From contig FR890604.1 of assembly GCA_000435075.1 (NCBI GenBank), positions 1-23,339 on the forward strand: a DNA stretch of 23,339 nucleotides, in the 5' to 3' direction. This document shows positions 17,549 to 23,339 of the stretch, one piece after another (the first letter of the stretch is position 1; each line of letters starts with the position of its first letter). The stretch is from Bacteroides sp. CAG:770. GTDB lineage: Bacteria > Bacteroidota > Bacteroidia > Bacteroidales > UBA932. The notes under the pieces were generated by a model that saw only the letters and a program-made list of their open reading frames with translations, was not told where the DNA came from and searched no databases. The position numbers were made by a program, and so were the translations under genes.

Positions 17549-17598
17549 CGGTGCCAGACTTCCGGATTCCGTCCCGCTAAGACTAATCCGAAGAAGAA

Positions 17599-18621
17599 AT
17601 GAAACTAACAAAATCATGGATCATATCCATACCTATATTAATAGGTGCATCACTTCTGTCGGCCTGTACAGAAGAAACGGAGGCTCCCCTCAGAAAGGCT
17701 GCCGATGCCGTTGACCTCACATACAATGCCGGTGCTTCTTCCAAGATTTCCGTGAGATACAACGGAAACTGGTCAACCCGCGTCGAATGCGCCAATGCCG
17801 AAGGGACAAGTTCTCCGGCATGGTTCACCGTCACTCCGTCAGAGGGAACAGGTGACGGCAAAGAATATCAGTGGATAGAAATCCAGGCCGAACGCAACCC
17901 GGGAGACAAGCGCACAGGCAAGCTTTTCCTCATTGGCGGAGGCAAAGAACAGGAAATCACGGTAACACAGGCCGACGGCCATTTCTCTGTGGGTGACCCT
18001 ATCGTCAGCGGTTCACTCAAGGCAGGAGTAGAATCCACAGCATCACTCGAAGTAAAATGGGACAAGGCATTCGGCGGGGAGAACATCTCCATCGCAGCCA
18101 AGCTCGGCGGAGCGTCAGAGGGCCTTTCCATCCAGGCATTGACAGAAACCACAATCGAAAAAGAAGGCAACGGTTCATTGTCAATTCCTATTTCAGGGAC
18201 ACCGGCATCACTCGGTGAGCTTGTCTGCTCCATCGTATTCAAGATGGACGGAAAGGAAATGTTCAAAGGCGACATCACCGCAGCCGTAAGTTCCACAAAT
18301 GAAATTTTCTCTGAAACATTCGACCTTTTCGTTTGGGGAGGCCATTATGATACGAACCAGGCAGGAGTAGCCCCGGGCGGAAAACAGGCAGGCAAGGAAT
18401 GCAACGGTACAGAAGCAGGCGAAGGCTCCATCACAGCAGGAACTGACGGTGCCATGGACGCATTCAATACCATGACCGAAGAATACCGCGTGAACAGAGG
18501 CATCGAAAAATGGTCCGGGAACAAGGTATATGAGCATCCGGGATACCTGAAACTCGGAACCGGAAGCGCAGGCGGCTGGATTATGACACCTGAACTTTCG
18601 AACCTCTCATCTGCACCGTAA
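17599..18621 (+). CDS. BACON-domain lipoprotein, N-terminal part ending at premature stop
   Basis: A 340-residue product with a lipoprotein signal: MKLTKSWIISIPILIG, then LLSAC with C23 followed by acidic TEETE, which fits surface export. A BACON-like domain (about 38-127) shows strands such as ISVRYNGNWSTRVE, PAWFTVTPSEG and KEQEITVTQADG. A second beta domain follows, then the first part of a jelly-roll-like module (FSETFDLFVWGGHYD) that is cut off at NLSSAP. BACON domains are proposed to bind glycans or mucin. By position, upstream of a phosphoesterase and divergent from SusC, it fits the role of an additional surface binding lipoprotein of this locus. The start ATG follows a -7 element by 50 bases. 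Confidence 0.8.
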   Translation: MKLTKSWIISIPILIGASLLSACTEETEAPLRKAADAVDLTYNAGASSKISVRYNGNWSTRVECANAEGTSSPAWFTVTPSEGTGDGKEYQWIEIQAERNPGDKRTGKLFLIGGGKEQEITVTQADGHFSVGDPIVSGSLKAGVESTASLEVKWDKAFGGENISIAAKLGGASEGLSIQALTETTIEKEGNGSLSIPISGTPASLGELVCSIVFKMDGKEMFKGDITAAVSSTNEIFSETFDLFVWGGHYDTNQAGVAPGGKQAGKECNGTEAGEGSITAGTDGAMDAFNTMTEEYRVNRGIEKWSGNKVYEHPGYLKLGTGSAGGWIMTPELSNLSSAP

Positions 18622-18636
18622 GACGTCGTAGTCTCC

Positions 18637-20526
18637 ATGGACCTTCTCAGATTCGACAATGAAAACGGAACATATATCGTGACGGCGGAAGGCGCCGGAA
18701 CAGTTACCAACGGCGTCATCTCAAGTTCAGTCCTCCCTGCCCAGACTTCAGCAAAGGACAGGAAGTGGACCACATTGACTTTCAATGTCAAAGGAGCAAC
18801 CAACAAGACCCGCATCAAGCTCGCATGCGAGAAATCCGAGGCCGGATACCGTATCAATCTTGACAATGTCAAGGTGATGGGAGCGGCAAAGACAGTCGTG
18901 ACCGAAAAGCTCCCTGCCCCATCAGAGGAAACTATGAAAATAAGACCGGGAGCAAACTCTCTTCACATCGAATGGGACGGCATCAAGGGCGCAAGTTCAT
19001 ACGACATCTCTCTCGCAGGAAAAGAATCCCCTGACTTCAAGAATTCATTGAACACAACTGAGGCCTCCCACACTTTCGAGAACCTTCAGCCAGGCTATTA
19101 CTTCTTCACTGTCAAGGCTTTATGCGACGACAACCACGCATTCGACTCCGATGAAGTCCAGATCATGGCAGGCACATCAGGGTTCGCCGTCAAGAAACTC
19201 GACGCTCCTGAAAACTTCAAATGTGAGAAGAGCACTCCTTCGACAGCAAGCTTCACATGGACAGAAGTAAACGGAGCATCTTCATACAAGATCACCGTCA
19301 ATGAAGAATCACATATTACCACCGGAACATCATGTGATGTTACAGGTCTCAAGCCGGGAACAACATACACGGCCAAGCTCAAGGCCATGATAGGTGACGG
19401 AAGCAGTGACAACGAGTTCGACTCCGACGGGGTTTCCACAGAGTTCACCACTTCTGACCCTGACCCTCTCACCAAACCGACACTCTCGCTCTACAGCAAG
19501 ACATATGCATCAGCAGTCCTGAGTTTCGGTTTCAATGCCAATGAGCAGGCTGACACCAAGTTCAGCATCAGACTTCTCGATGGCGGCAAGGTAATCCGCG
19601 AATACGTGAACTTCTCCTCATTCAGTGTGAAGTACACCCACTTCGGCGTGAGATTCCAGTTTGCAGGACTCGAGGCATCACACACATACTCAGCCCAGAT
19701 TCAGAGAATCAGTCTCGACGCCAACGCATTCAAGAATTCCGAGTGGAGCGATGCATTCTCATTCACTACCGACGCAATGCCTGACAAGAGCGGCTATCTC
19801 CTTTGGAATGATTTCAACAACCATCCGTGGGGAGGAAATGGCCCGATGCTCGCATTCAGTATCGCACCATCTGAATCCAACAAGGATTTCAATGTCATAA
19901 CAGGTGAAAGCAAGAAATGGAATCTCGCGACACCTGTAAAGAATCTGGACAACCTTACCAACGGCGTAGGATTCAATATCGAAGGCGGCCAGAACTACTA
20001 TCTGACCACATTCATGCCGGGCTGGGATCCAGAAGAAATCATCGCTGCAGGAAACAAGAACACAAAGGGCACAGGATCGGTTTATCTCACCGGCGGTCTC
20101 ATGAAGTTCGGAACAGGTTCCGCATTCGGACGCCTTGACTTCCCTAAATTCAAGACTTTGACCGGAGCCTCCACACTCGAAATCACCTTCGATGCAAGCC
20201 CGTACGTCGAACCTAACGGAACGACAGGTCTCATCGAGGAATCGCCTTCTGTCAATGAAAGTGAAATTTTCGACGTTAAGATTGTTGCCGGCCCGGGAAC
20301 CATCACCATAGCTGACGGAGTTTCTGTCAATGCTACTTCTGCTGAACTTAAGAACAAGACTGTCAAAGAAATGAAGGCTGACACTCAGGGATTCATTTCA
20401 ATGACTGCCCACAAGATTGTCGTCAGCGGGGCGACAGCCGAGACAGTATTCTCTGTCCAGACCAAGGCCAAAGGCAAAGGCGGTCCACGTATGTGGCTTG
20501 ACAACGTAAAAGTGAAAAAGAACTAA
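18637..20526 (+). CDS. FN3-rich C-terminal part of the split lipoprotein
   Basis: A 629-residue segment counted from the first ATG after the internal stop, though the frame is open from 18622. It completes the interrupted sandwich domain (to about 83, ending NLDNVKVMG). Three fibronectin-III-like domains follow at about 91-180, 187-273 and 278-380. The first two are clear repeats: both contain GASSY, a PG-type turn and FDSD near the end. The C-terminal domain (about 385-629) starts GYLLWNDFNNHPWGG and ends RMWLDNVKVKKN, again a jelly-roll-like ligand-binding pattern. There is no signal peptide, so if made by re-initiation it would stay in the cytoplasm. The stop is 6 bases before the phosphoesterase start. 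Confidence 0.75.
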   Translation: MDLLRFDNENGTYIVTAEGAGTVTNGVISSSVLPAQTSAKDRKWTTLTFNVKGATNKTRIKLACEKSEAGYRINLDNVKVMGAAKTVVTEKLPAPSEETMKIRPGANSLHIEWDGIKGASSYDISLAGKESPDFKNSLNTTEASHTFENLQPGYYFFTVKALCDDNHAFDSDEVQIMAGTSGFAVKKLDAPENFKCEKSTPSTASFTWTEVNGASSYKITVNEESHITTGTSCDVTGLKPGTTYTAKLKAMIGDGSSDNEFDSDGVSTEFTTSDPDPLTKPTLSLYSKTYASAVLSFGFNANEQADTKFSIRLLDGGKVIREYVNFSSFSVKYTHFGVRFQFAGLEASHTYSAQIQRISLDANAFKNSEWSDAFSFTTDAMPDKSGYLLWNDFNNHPWGGNGPMLAFSIAPSESNKDFNVITGESKKWNLATPVKNLDNLTNGVGFNIEGGQNYYLTTFMPGWDPEEIIAAGNKNTKGTGSVYLTGGLMKFGTGSAFGRLDFPKFKTLTGASTLEITFDASPYVEPNGTTGLIEESPSVNESEIFDVKIVAGPGTITIADGVSVNATSAELKNKTVKEMKADTQGFISMTAHKIVVSGATAETVFSVQTKAKGKGGPRMWLDNVKVKKN

Positions 20527-20532
20527 GTTTCA

Positions 20533-21693
20533 ATGAAGCGCATTTACTTGATTATCGTGCTCCTGTTTACGGCAATTGCCGCAGGAGCACAGATTAAGGT
20601 CTCAGGAGGACCTTATCTCCAGAATGTCACAGAAGACAGTTTCACGGTAATATGGACAACCACAGGGCCGGCTGTAGGCTGGATAGAAGTAGCTCCGGAT
20701 GACGGCACCCATTTCTACAATTCAGAACGTCCAAAATACTATGACCTCCGCGGCATGGGAAGAAAGCCGATAGGCACCCTGCACAAAGTTACAGTAAGCG
20801 GACTGAAGCCAGGAACCACATATCGTTACAGGGTAATGTACCAGGGCGTGCTCTCGCAGGAGAACAGGGCCAGAATCGTCTATGATGCCGGCTACGGACT
20901 TGACCTCAAGAAACGCCCTACCAAAGTTACCACAAAGGCTAAAGAATACGACCATCTGGATTTCAGTGTCGTCAATGACATGCACGAGCACGATTCACTT
21001 CTGCAGGTGCTTTTCAAGGACGCAAAGGGAAAGTATGATTTCGTATGTTTCAACGGAGACATGACTTCTTCCATTGACAGCACTCCTGTCATAATGGACA
21101 ACTACATGAGGAGCGCATCCAAACTATTCGCTTCTGACACACCGCTTTATCTAGTCCGCGGAAACCATGAGTACAGGGGCAACGATGCGATAAAGTATCT
21201 CGACTATTACCAGACTCCGACAGGAAAGACCTATTATTCTGTGTCTTACGGCAAGTATTTCTTCCTATTCCTGGATTCTGGCGAGGACAAGGTGATGAGT
21301 GATGTCAGGAACCTGGATATCATGATTGCAGATTCCTATGTAGAAGAGGAAGCCAAATGGCTGAAACAGGTTGTAGAAAGCGACGAGTACAAGAATGCGG
21401 CAATAAGAATCGCTTTCTGCCACATGCCTCCTGGTGAGAATGGATGGCACGGCAACTACATGGTCAGCAAGCATTTCGTTCCGCTCCTGAATGAAGCAGG
21501 ACTGGATCTGATGCTCTGCGCTCACAACCACAAGTACAAATTGGTCAAGCCGGGAACCACCAATGCCAATTTCCCAGTCTTGATTAATGCCAACCAAGAG
21601 CGTCTGGACTGCCACATTGACGACAAGGGCATTTCCATAAAGATTTTCGACACAGACGGGGCAGTTACCCACAGCGTCAATTTCGGAAAATAA
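20533..21693 (+). CDS. Secreted purple-acid-phosphatase-like metallophosphoesterase
   Basis: A 386-residue protein with a Sec signal peptide (MKRIYLIIVLLF, cleavage near GAQ). An FN3-like N-terminal domain of purple-acid-phosphatase type spans about 21-115 (GGPYLQNVTEDSFTVIW and LKPGTTYRYRV). The calcineurin-like catalytic core follows with D149 and H151 in NDMHEH, GD at 175-176, GNHE at 210-213, H297 in FCHMPP and AHNH at 330-333. All metal-ligand motifs are intact. It lacks a lipobox and is probably periplasmic. It differs in architecture from the lipoprotein phosphoesterase at 10640-12208, so the locus has two distinct phosphoesterases. It lies 6 bases after the lipoprotein frame and ends before a strong terminator. 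Substrate unknown. Confidence 0.92.
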   Translation: MKRIYLIIVLLFTAIAAGAQIKVSGGPYLQNVTEDSFTVIWTTTGPAVGWIEVAPDDGTHFYNSERPKYYDLRGMGRKPIGTLHKVTVSGLKPGTTYRYRVMYQGVLSQENRARIVYDAGYGLDLKKRPTKVTTKAKEYDHLDFSVVNDMHEHDSLLQVLFKDAKGKYDFVCFNGDMTSSIDSTPVIMDNYMRSASKLFASDTPLYLVRGNHEYRGNDAIKYLDYYQTPTGKTYYSVSYGKYFFLFLDSGEDKVMSDVRNLDIMIADSYVEEEAKWLKQVVESDEYKNAAIRIAFCHMPPGENGWHGNYMVSKHFVPLLNEAGLDLMLCAHNHKYKLVKPGTTNANFPVLINANQERLDCHIDDKGISIKIFDTDGAVTHSVNFGK

Positions 21694-21716
21694 GCATTAC
21701 TGAACACGTAATACGC

Positions 21717-21752
21717 AAGCGGGCCGTCATTTTATTGCCGGCCCGCTTTTTT
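21717..21752 (+). terminator. Rho-independent terminator after the phosphoesterase
   Basis: A perfect 10-bp stem, AAGCGGGCCG (21717-21726) with CGGCCCGCTT (21739-21748), has a 12-base loop and is followed by a run of T. It ends the plus-strand lipoprotein-phosphoesterase unit, so the regulator downstream must have its own promoter. Confidence 0.9.
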
Positions 21753-21825
21753 GTCGTAACAGATGATTAAAAAGTATCTTTTCAACGTCTTTTGGCACTG
21801 GATTGAAAAGAAACGAAACGTCGAA

Positions 21826-21857
21826 TTTCCTTTTGGAGAAATTTTTGCGTATATTCG
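21826..21857 (+). promoter_or_regulatory. Possible promoter of the DeoR-type regulator
   Basis: TTTC (21826-21829) lies 20 bases before TATATTCG (21850-21857); each box is one base off TTTG and TAnnTTTG. The regulator ATG follows 34 bases later. The preceding stretch GAAACGAAACGTCGAA could hold an autoregulatory site, but no clear palindrome is seen. Confidence 0.35.
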
Positions 21858-21890
21858 TAGCCTATCTAAGAACATAACGCTAGTTGCAAT

Positions 21891-22658
21891 ATGATTAGTA
21901 TAGCAGAAAGACATAAATACATAAAAGAGCAACTCGTGAAGAACGGCTTCATCAGAGTTCTCGACATCGCCGAACAGTTGGGCGTAACAGGAGCCACCAT
22001 CAGAAAAGACCTCCGAATCCTTGAAAGCCAGGGAGTTCTTTACCGCACCCACGGAAGTGCTTCGCCGGTAAAACCGCACGTGACGGACATCAGCATTGAT
22101 GAGAAGGCTTCCCAGCACGCCATTGAAAAACAGGCGATAGCCAGGGCCGCACAGACATTGATAAAACCGGATGACGCGATTATTCTCGCCTCCGGCTCGA
22201 CTGTGACCGCCTTCGCGGAAGCCCTTTCCCCTGTGGGTATGGTCAATGTAGTTACGCCGTCTCTGGGTATCGCCACCCTGATGAACAGAAGGAACAATGT
22301 CAAGGTTTTCGTACTCGGCGGCGCCCTGTATAACAATTCATTTTCCGTGCGCGGCGAATATGCCGAGGCCGGCCTGAAAAATGTCAGCTGTTCAAAACTT
22401 TACATCGGCTGCGACGGCATTGACCTTGCTTCCGGCATCACCTGCGCCACTATTGAAGAAGCAAGGCTCACCAATGCCATGATGTCCGCCGCTTCTCAGA
22501 CGGTAGTGCTTGCGGACTCCTCCAAGTTCGGAAGACGCGGCTTCGGCAAAATCGGCATGCTTGAAGACATTGACATAATCATCACCGATTCCGGCATTCC
22601 GGACACTCTCCGCGAGAAAATCGAGGACGCAGGTGTCCAAATCATCATCGCGGACTAA
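21891..22658 (+). CDS. DeoR/GlpR-family transcriptional regulator
   Basis: A 255-residue cytoplasmic DNA-binding repressor-type protein. The N-terminal DeoR helix-turn-helix (about 6-57) has ERHKYIKEQL, then VTGATIRKDLRILESQGV and the typical RTHGSA wing. The sensor domain (about 75-232) carries ASGSTVTAFAEAL, VLGGALYNN, YIGCDGIDLASGIT and ADSSKFGRRGF, all in family order. Members bind phosphorylated sugars or polyols such as glycerol 3-phosphate. That suits a locus with phosphoesterases and a glycerol-phosphate dehydrogenase, and makes it the best candidate regulator of the divergent SusC and lipoprotein units. The effector and operator are not proven by sequence. It is flanked by terminators at 21717 and 22716, so it is a single-gene unit. 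Confidence 0.92.
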   Translation: MISIAERHKYIKEQLVKNGFIRVLDIAEQLGVTGATIRKDLRILESQGVLYRTHGSASPVKPHVTDISIDEKASQHAIEKQAIARAAQTLIKPDDAIILASGSTVTAFAEALSPVGMVNVVTPSLGIATLMNRRNNVKVFVLGGALYNNSFSVRGEYAEAGLKNVSCSKLYIGCDGIDLASGITCATIEEARLTNAMMSAASQTVVLADSSKFGRRGFGKIGMLEDIDIIITDSGIPDTLREKIEDAGVQIIIAD

Positions 22659-22715
22659 GTAACCTTCAAAAAAATAAGTTATTTTTTTCACGTTACTAAA
22701 TTCCTGACATATACG

Positions 22716-22756
22716 AAATCAGCCATCTCTTCATCGGGGATGGCTGATTTTGTTTT
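22716..22756 (+). terminator. Rho-independent terminator of the DeoR-type regulator
   Basis: A perfect 12-bp stem, AAATCAGCCATC (22716-22727) with GATGGCTGATTT (22739-22750), encloses an 11-base loop and is followed by TGTTTT. The A and T flanks make it usable in both directions. Confidence 0.85.
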
Positions 22757-22779
22757 GGTCAATGGGATAGCCATTGACC
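22757..22779. repeat. Perfect 9-bp hairpin with 5-base loop
   Basis: GGTCAATGG (22757-22765), loop GATAG, CCATTGACC (22771-22779). It lies directly after the terminator stem and its T-rich tail and has no T-run of its own. It may be a protein-binding palindrome or the edge of a small repeat element; nothing here decides between them. Confidence 0.6.
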
Positions 22780-22863
22780 GGTACTATATTGAAGAAGTTC
22801 ATCAAAGCGGACCAGCCGGAGGTAGTGGAGAAGACTATCGACAAATATGACTATTTTGACTAG
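22771..22863 (+). pseudogene. Short remnant-like reading frame (unknown)
   Basis: Between in-frame stops at 22768 and 22861, a 30-residue frame reads with protein-like composition and ends ILKKFIKADQPEVVEK... to YDYFD. It has no ATG, only TTG at 22774 or 22789. It could be the 3-prime tail of a lost gene. No family is recognised. Confidence 0.2.
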
Positions 22864-22882
22864 CCGGTATGGTATAATTTGC

Positions 22883-22890
22883 TAAATTTG
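22883..22890 (+). promoter_or_regulatory. -7 element upstream of the DUF1016 gene
   Basis: TAAATTTG is an exact TAnnTTTG match, followed by CG. A TTTG at 22855-22858 is 24 bases upstream, longer than usual. The predicted start site would be only about 7 bases before the ATG at 22901 and about 16 before the ATG at 22910. Confidence 0.5.
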
Positions 22891-22900
22891 CGTAAGATAT

Positions 22901-23339
22901 ATGAACGTTATGGAGACAAAAGATATCGCAAACGTCAATGTAGATGCCCTGTTTGAAAGAATCTCGGCCCTTATCGAGGAGTCCAGAAAGGAGGTGGCTA
23001 CGGCTGTGAATATCGCCGAAGTATACACCAAGTACGAAATCGGCCGATATATTGTGGAGAATGAACAGGAGGGAAAGACCAGGGCTGCGTATGGAAAACA
23101 AGTGCTTCCAATTCTTTCGCAGAAACTGACCGATAAGTTCGGTGGTGGTTGGTCTCTCGAGACACTTAAAAGCGCCCGAAAATTCTATACGGTATATGCG
23201 CCGCAGGCGATTAGGTCAACGGCGTTGACAAAATCGGCCAAAGGAACCGGCAAAACGAATTTGGTAAACAGTGTTAACCAAATTCAAATCGCCCCTGCAG
23301 AGCCACACCAGTTCGTTTTGAGCTGGAGCCACTACCTCG
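22901..23339 (+). CDS. DUF1016/YhcG-family protein, N-terminal part (runs off window)
   Basis: The frame is open from ATG 22901 to the window edge, giving 146 residues. The DUF1016 N-terminal pattern is plain: LFERISALIEESRKEVATAV, then YEIGRYIVENEQEGKTRAAYGKQ, LPILSQKLTDKFGGGWS, KSARKFYTVY, and finally QFVLSWSHYL at the edge. In the family this N-terminal domain precedes a C-terminal PDDEXK nuclease-like domain, which would lie outside the window. Members are scattered in accessory regions and the physiological role is poorly defined. A second ATG at 22910 gives a more usual leader length from the -7 element at 22883-22890. Between APQAI and PAEPHQF it has a variable linker, as is common in the family. 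Confidence 0.85.
   Translation, partial: MNVMETKDIANVNVDALFERISALIEESRKEVATAVNIAEVYTKYEIGRYIVENEQEGKTRAAYGKQVLPILSQKLTDKFGGGWSLETLKSARKFYTVYAPQAIRSTALTKSAKGTGKTNLVNSVNQIQIAPAEPHQFVLSWSHYL

Larger units (their letters stand above)
17280..17598. other. Divergent intergenic control region
   Basis: An AT-rich, 319-base region between the divergent SusC and BACON-lipoprotein genes. It holds a good minus-strand promoter (17460-17489) and a plus-strand -7 element (17541-17548), leaving about 175 bases of SusC leader. A GCGA-type direct repeat on the minus strand, GCGATTTTAGCGA (17425-17413), falls inside that leader. No riboswitch or terminator structure was evident by eye. Confidence 0.5.
17599..20526 (+). 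pseudogene. BACON/FN3 surface lipoprotein gene split by in-frame TAA
   Basis: One continuous reading frame of 975 codons is interrupted only by TAA at 18619-18621 (codon 341). The codons directly after the stop (reading DVVVSM) keep the frame and blend into the downstream protein, in the middle of a beta-sandwich domain. The likely ancestral codon was AAA, GAA or CAA, one substitution away. With the stop, the N-terminal part would still be a lipoprotein, but the FN3 and C-terminal domains would have no export signal. Sequencing error, a recent mutation or a strain-level polymorphism are the alternatives. The two halves are described separately. Confidence 0.75.

Noticed and set aside
17517..17714. 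A 65-codon ORF starting at an ATG near 17518, upstream of the BACON lipoprotein
   Set aside because: It contains the predicted -7 promoter element, overlaps the lipoprotein gene in another frame, and its product looks non-coding.
18619..18621. Programmed recoding of the in-frame TAA
   Set aside because: UAA is not used for selenocysteine (UGA) or pyrrolysine (UAG), no frameshift signal or stimulatory hairpin is seen, and a single substitution explains it more simply.

Overview
The window looks like a chromosomal segment of a Bacteroidales bacterium. The evidence is a SusC/SusD pair, lipoproteins carrying BACON and fibronectin-III-like domains, a large eukaryote/clostridium-type PPDK, a PIN-PhoH protein, and promoter elements of the Bacteroidetes type (TTTG about 18-20 bases before TAnnTTTG). 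I cannot name the genus. No rRNA, tRNA, CRISPR array or intact insertion sequence was seen.

Left part (1-7934). A gene-poor left edge (1-496) holds short inverted and direct repeats and perhaps the tail of a truncated ORF. Then come minus-strand housekeeping genes: ppdK with its own terminator, and a three-gene unit transcribed from 7096 to 3423. That unit is a stand-alone, degenerate PurL-like half protein, then a PIN-PhoH ATPase, then a bile acid:sodium symporter (BASS) family transporter. cutC diverges from this unit on the plus strand, and the two -33 promoter regions lie side by side.

Central part (8077-22658). Two gene sets diverge from a promoter region at 17280-17598. Leftward, on the minus strand, is a compact five-gene operon: SusC-like TonB-dependent receptor, SusD-like lipoprotein, lipoprotein calcineurin-like phosphoesterase, AraM/EgsA-type sn-glycerol-1-phosphate dehydrogenase, and a secreted propeller-like protein of unknown function. 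Rightward are a multidomain BACON/FN3 surface lipoprotein split by an in-frame TAA, a second secreted phosphoesterase with a purple-acid-phosphatase-like N-terminal domain, and, after a strong terminator, a DeoR/GlpR-type regulator. The locus has no recognisable glycoside hydrolase, polysaccharide lyase or sulfatase, and no SusR, hybrid two-component or ECF sigma/anti-sigma regulator. My inference is a Sus-like uptake locus for a phosphate ester, most likely a glycerophosphate-containing compound. Surface lipoproteins would bind it, SusCD would import it, phosphoesterases would cleave it, and the AraM-type enzyme would oxidise the released glycerol phosphate to DHAP. The DeoR/GlpR-type protein would sense a phosphorylated intermediate.

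Right edge (22659-23339). After the regulator's terminator come a perfect 9-bp hairpin, a short remnant-like reading frame, a consensus -7 element, and the N-terminal 146 residues of a DUF1016/YhcG-family protein that runs off the window.
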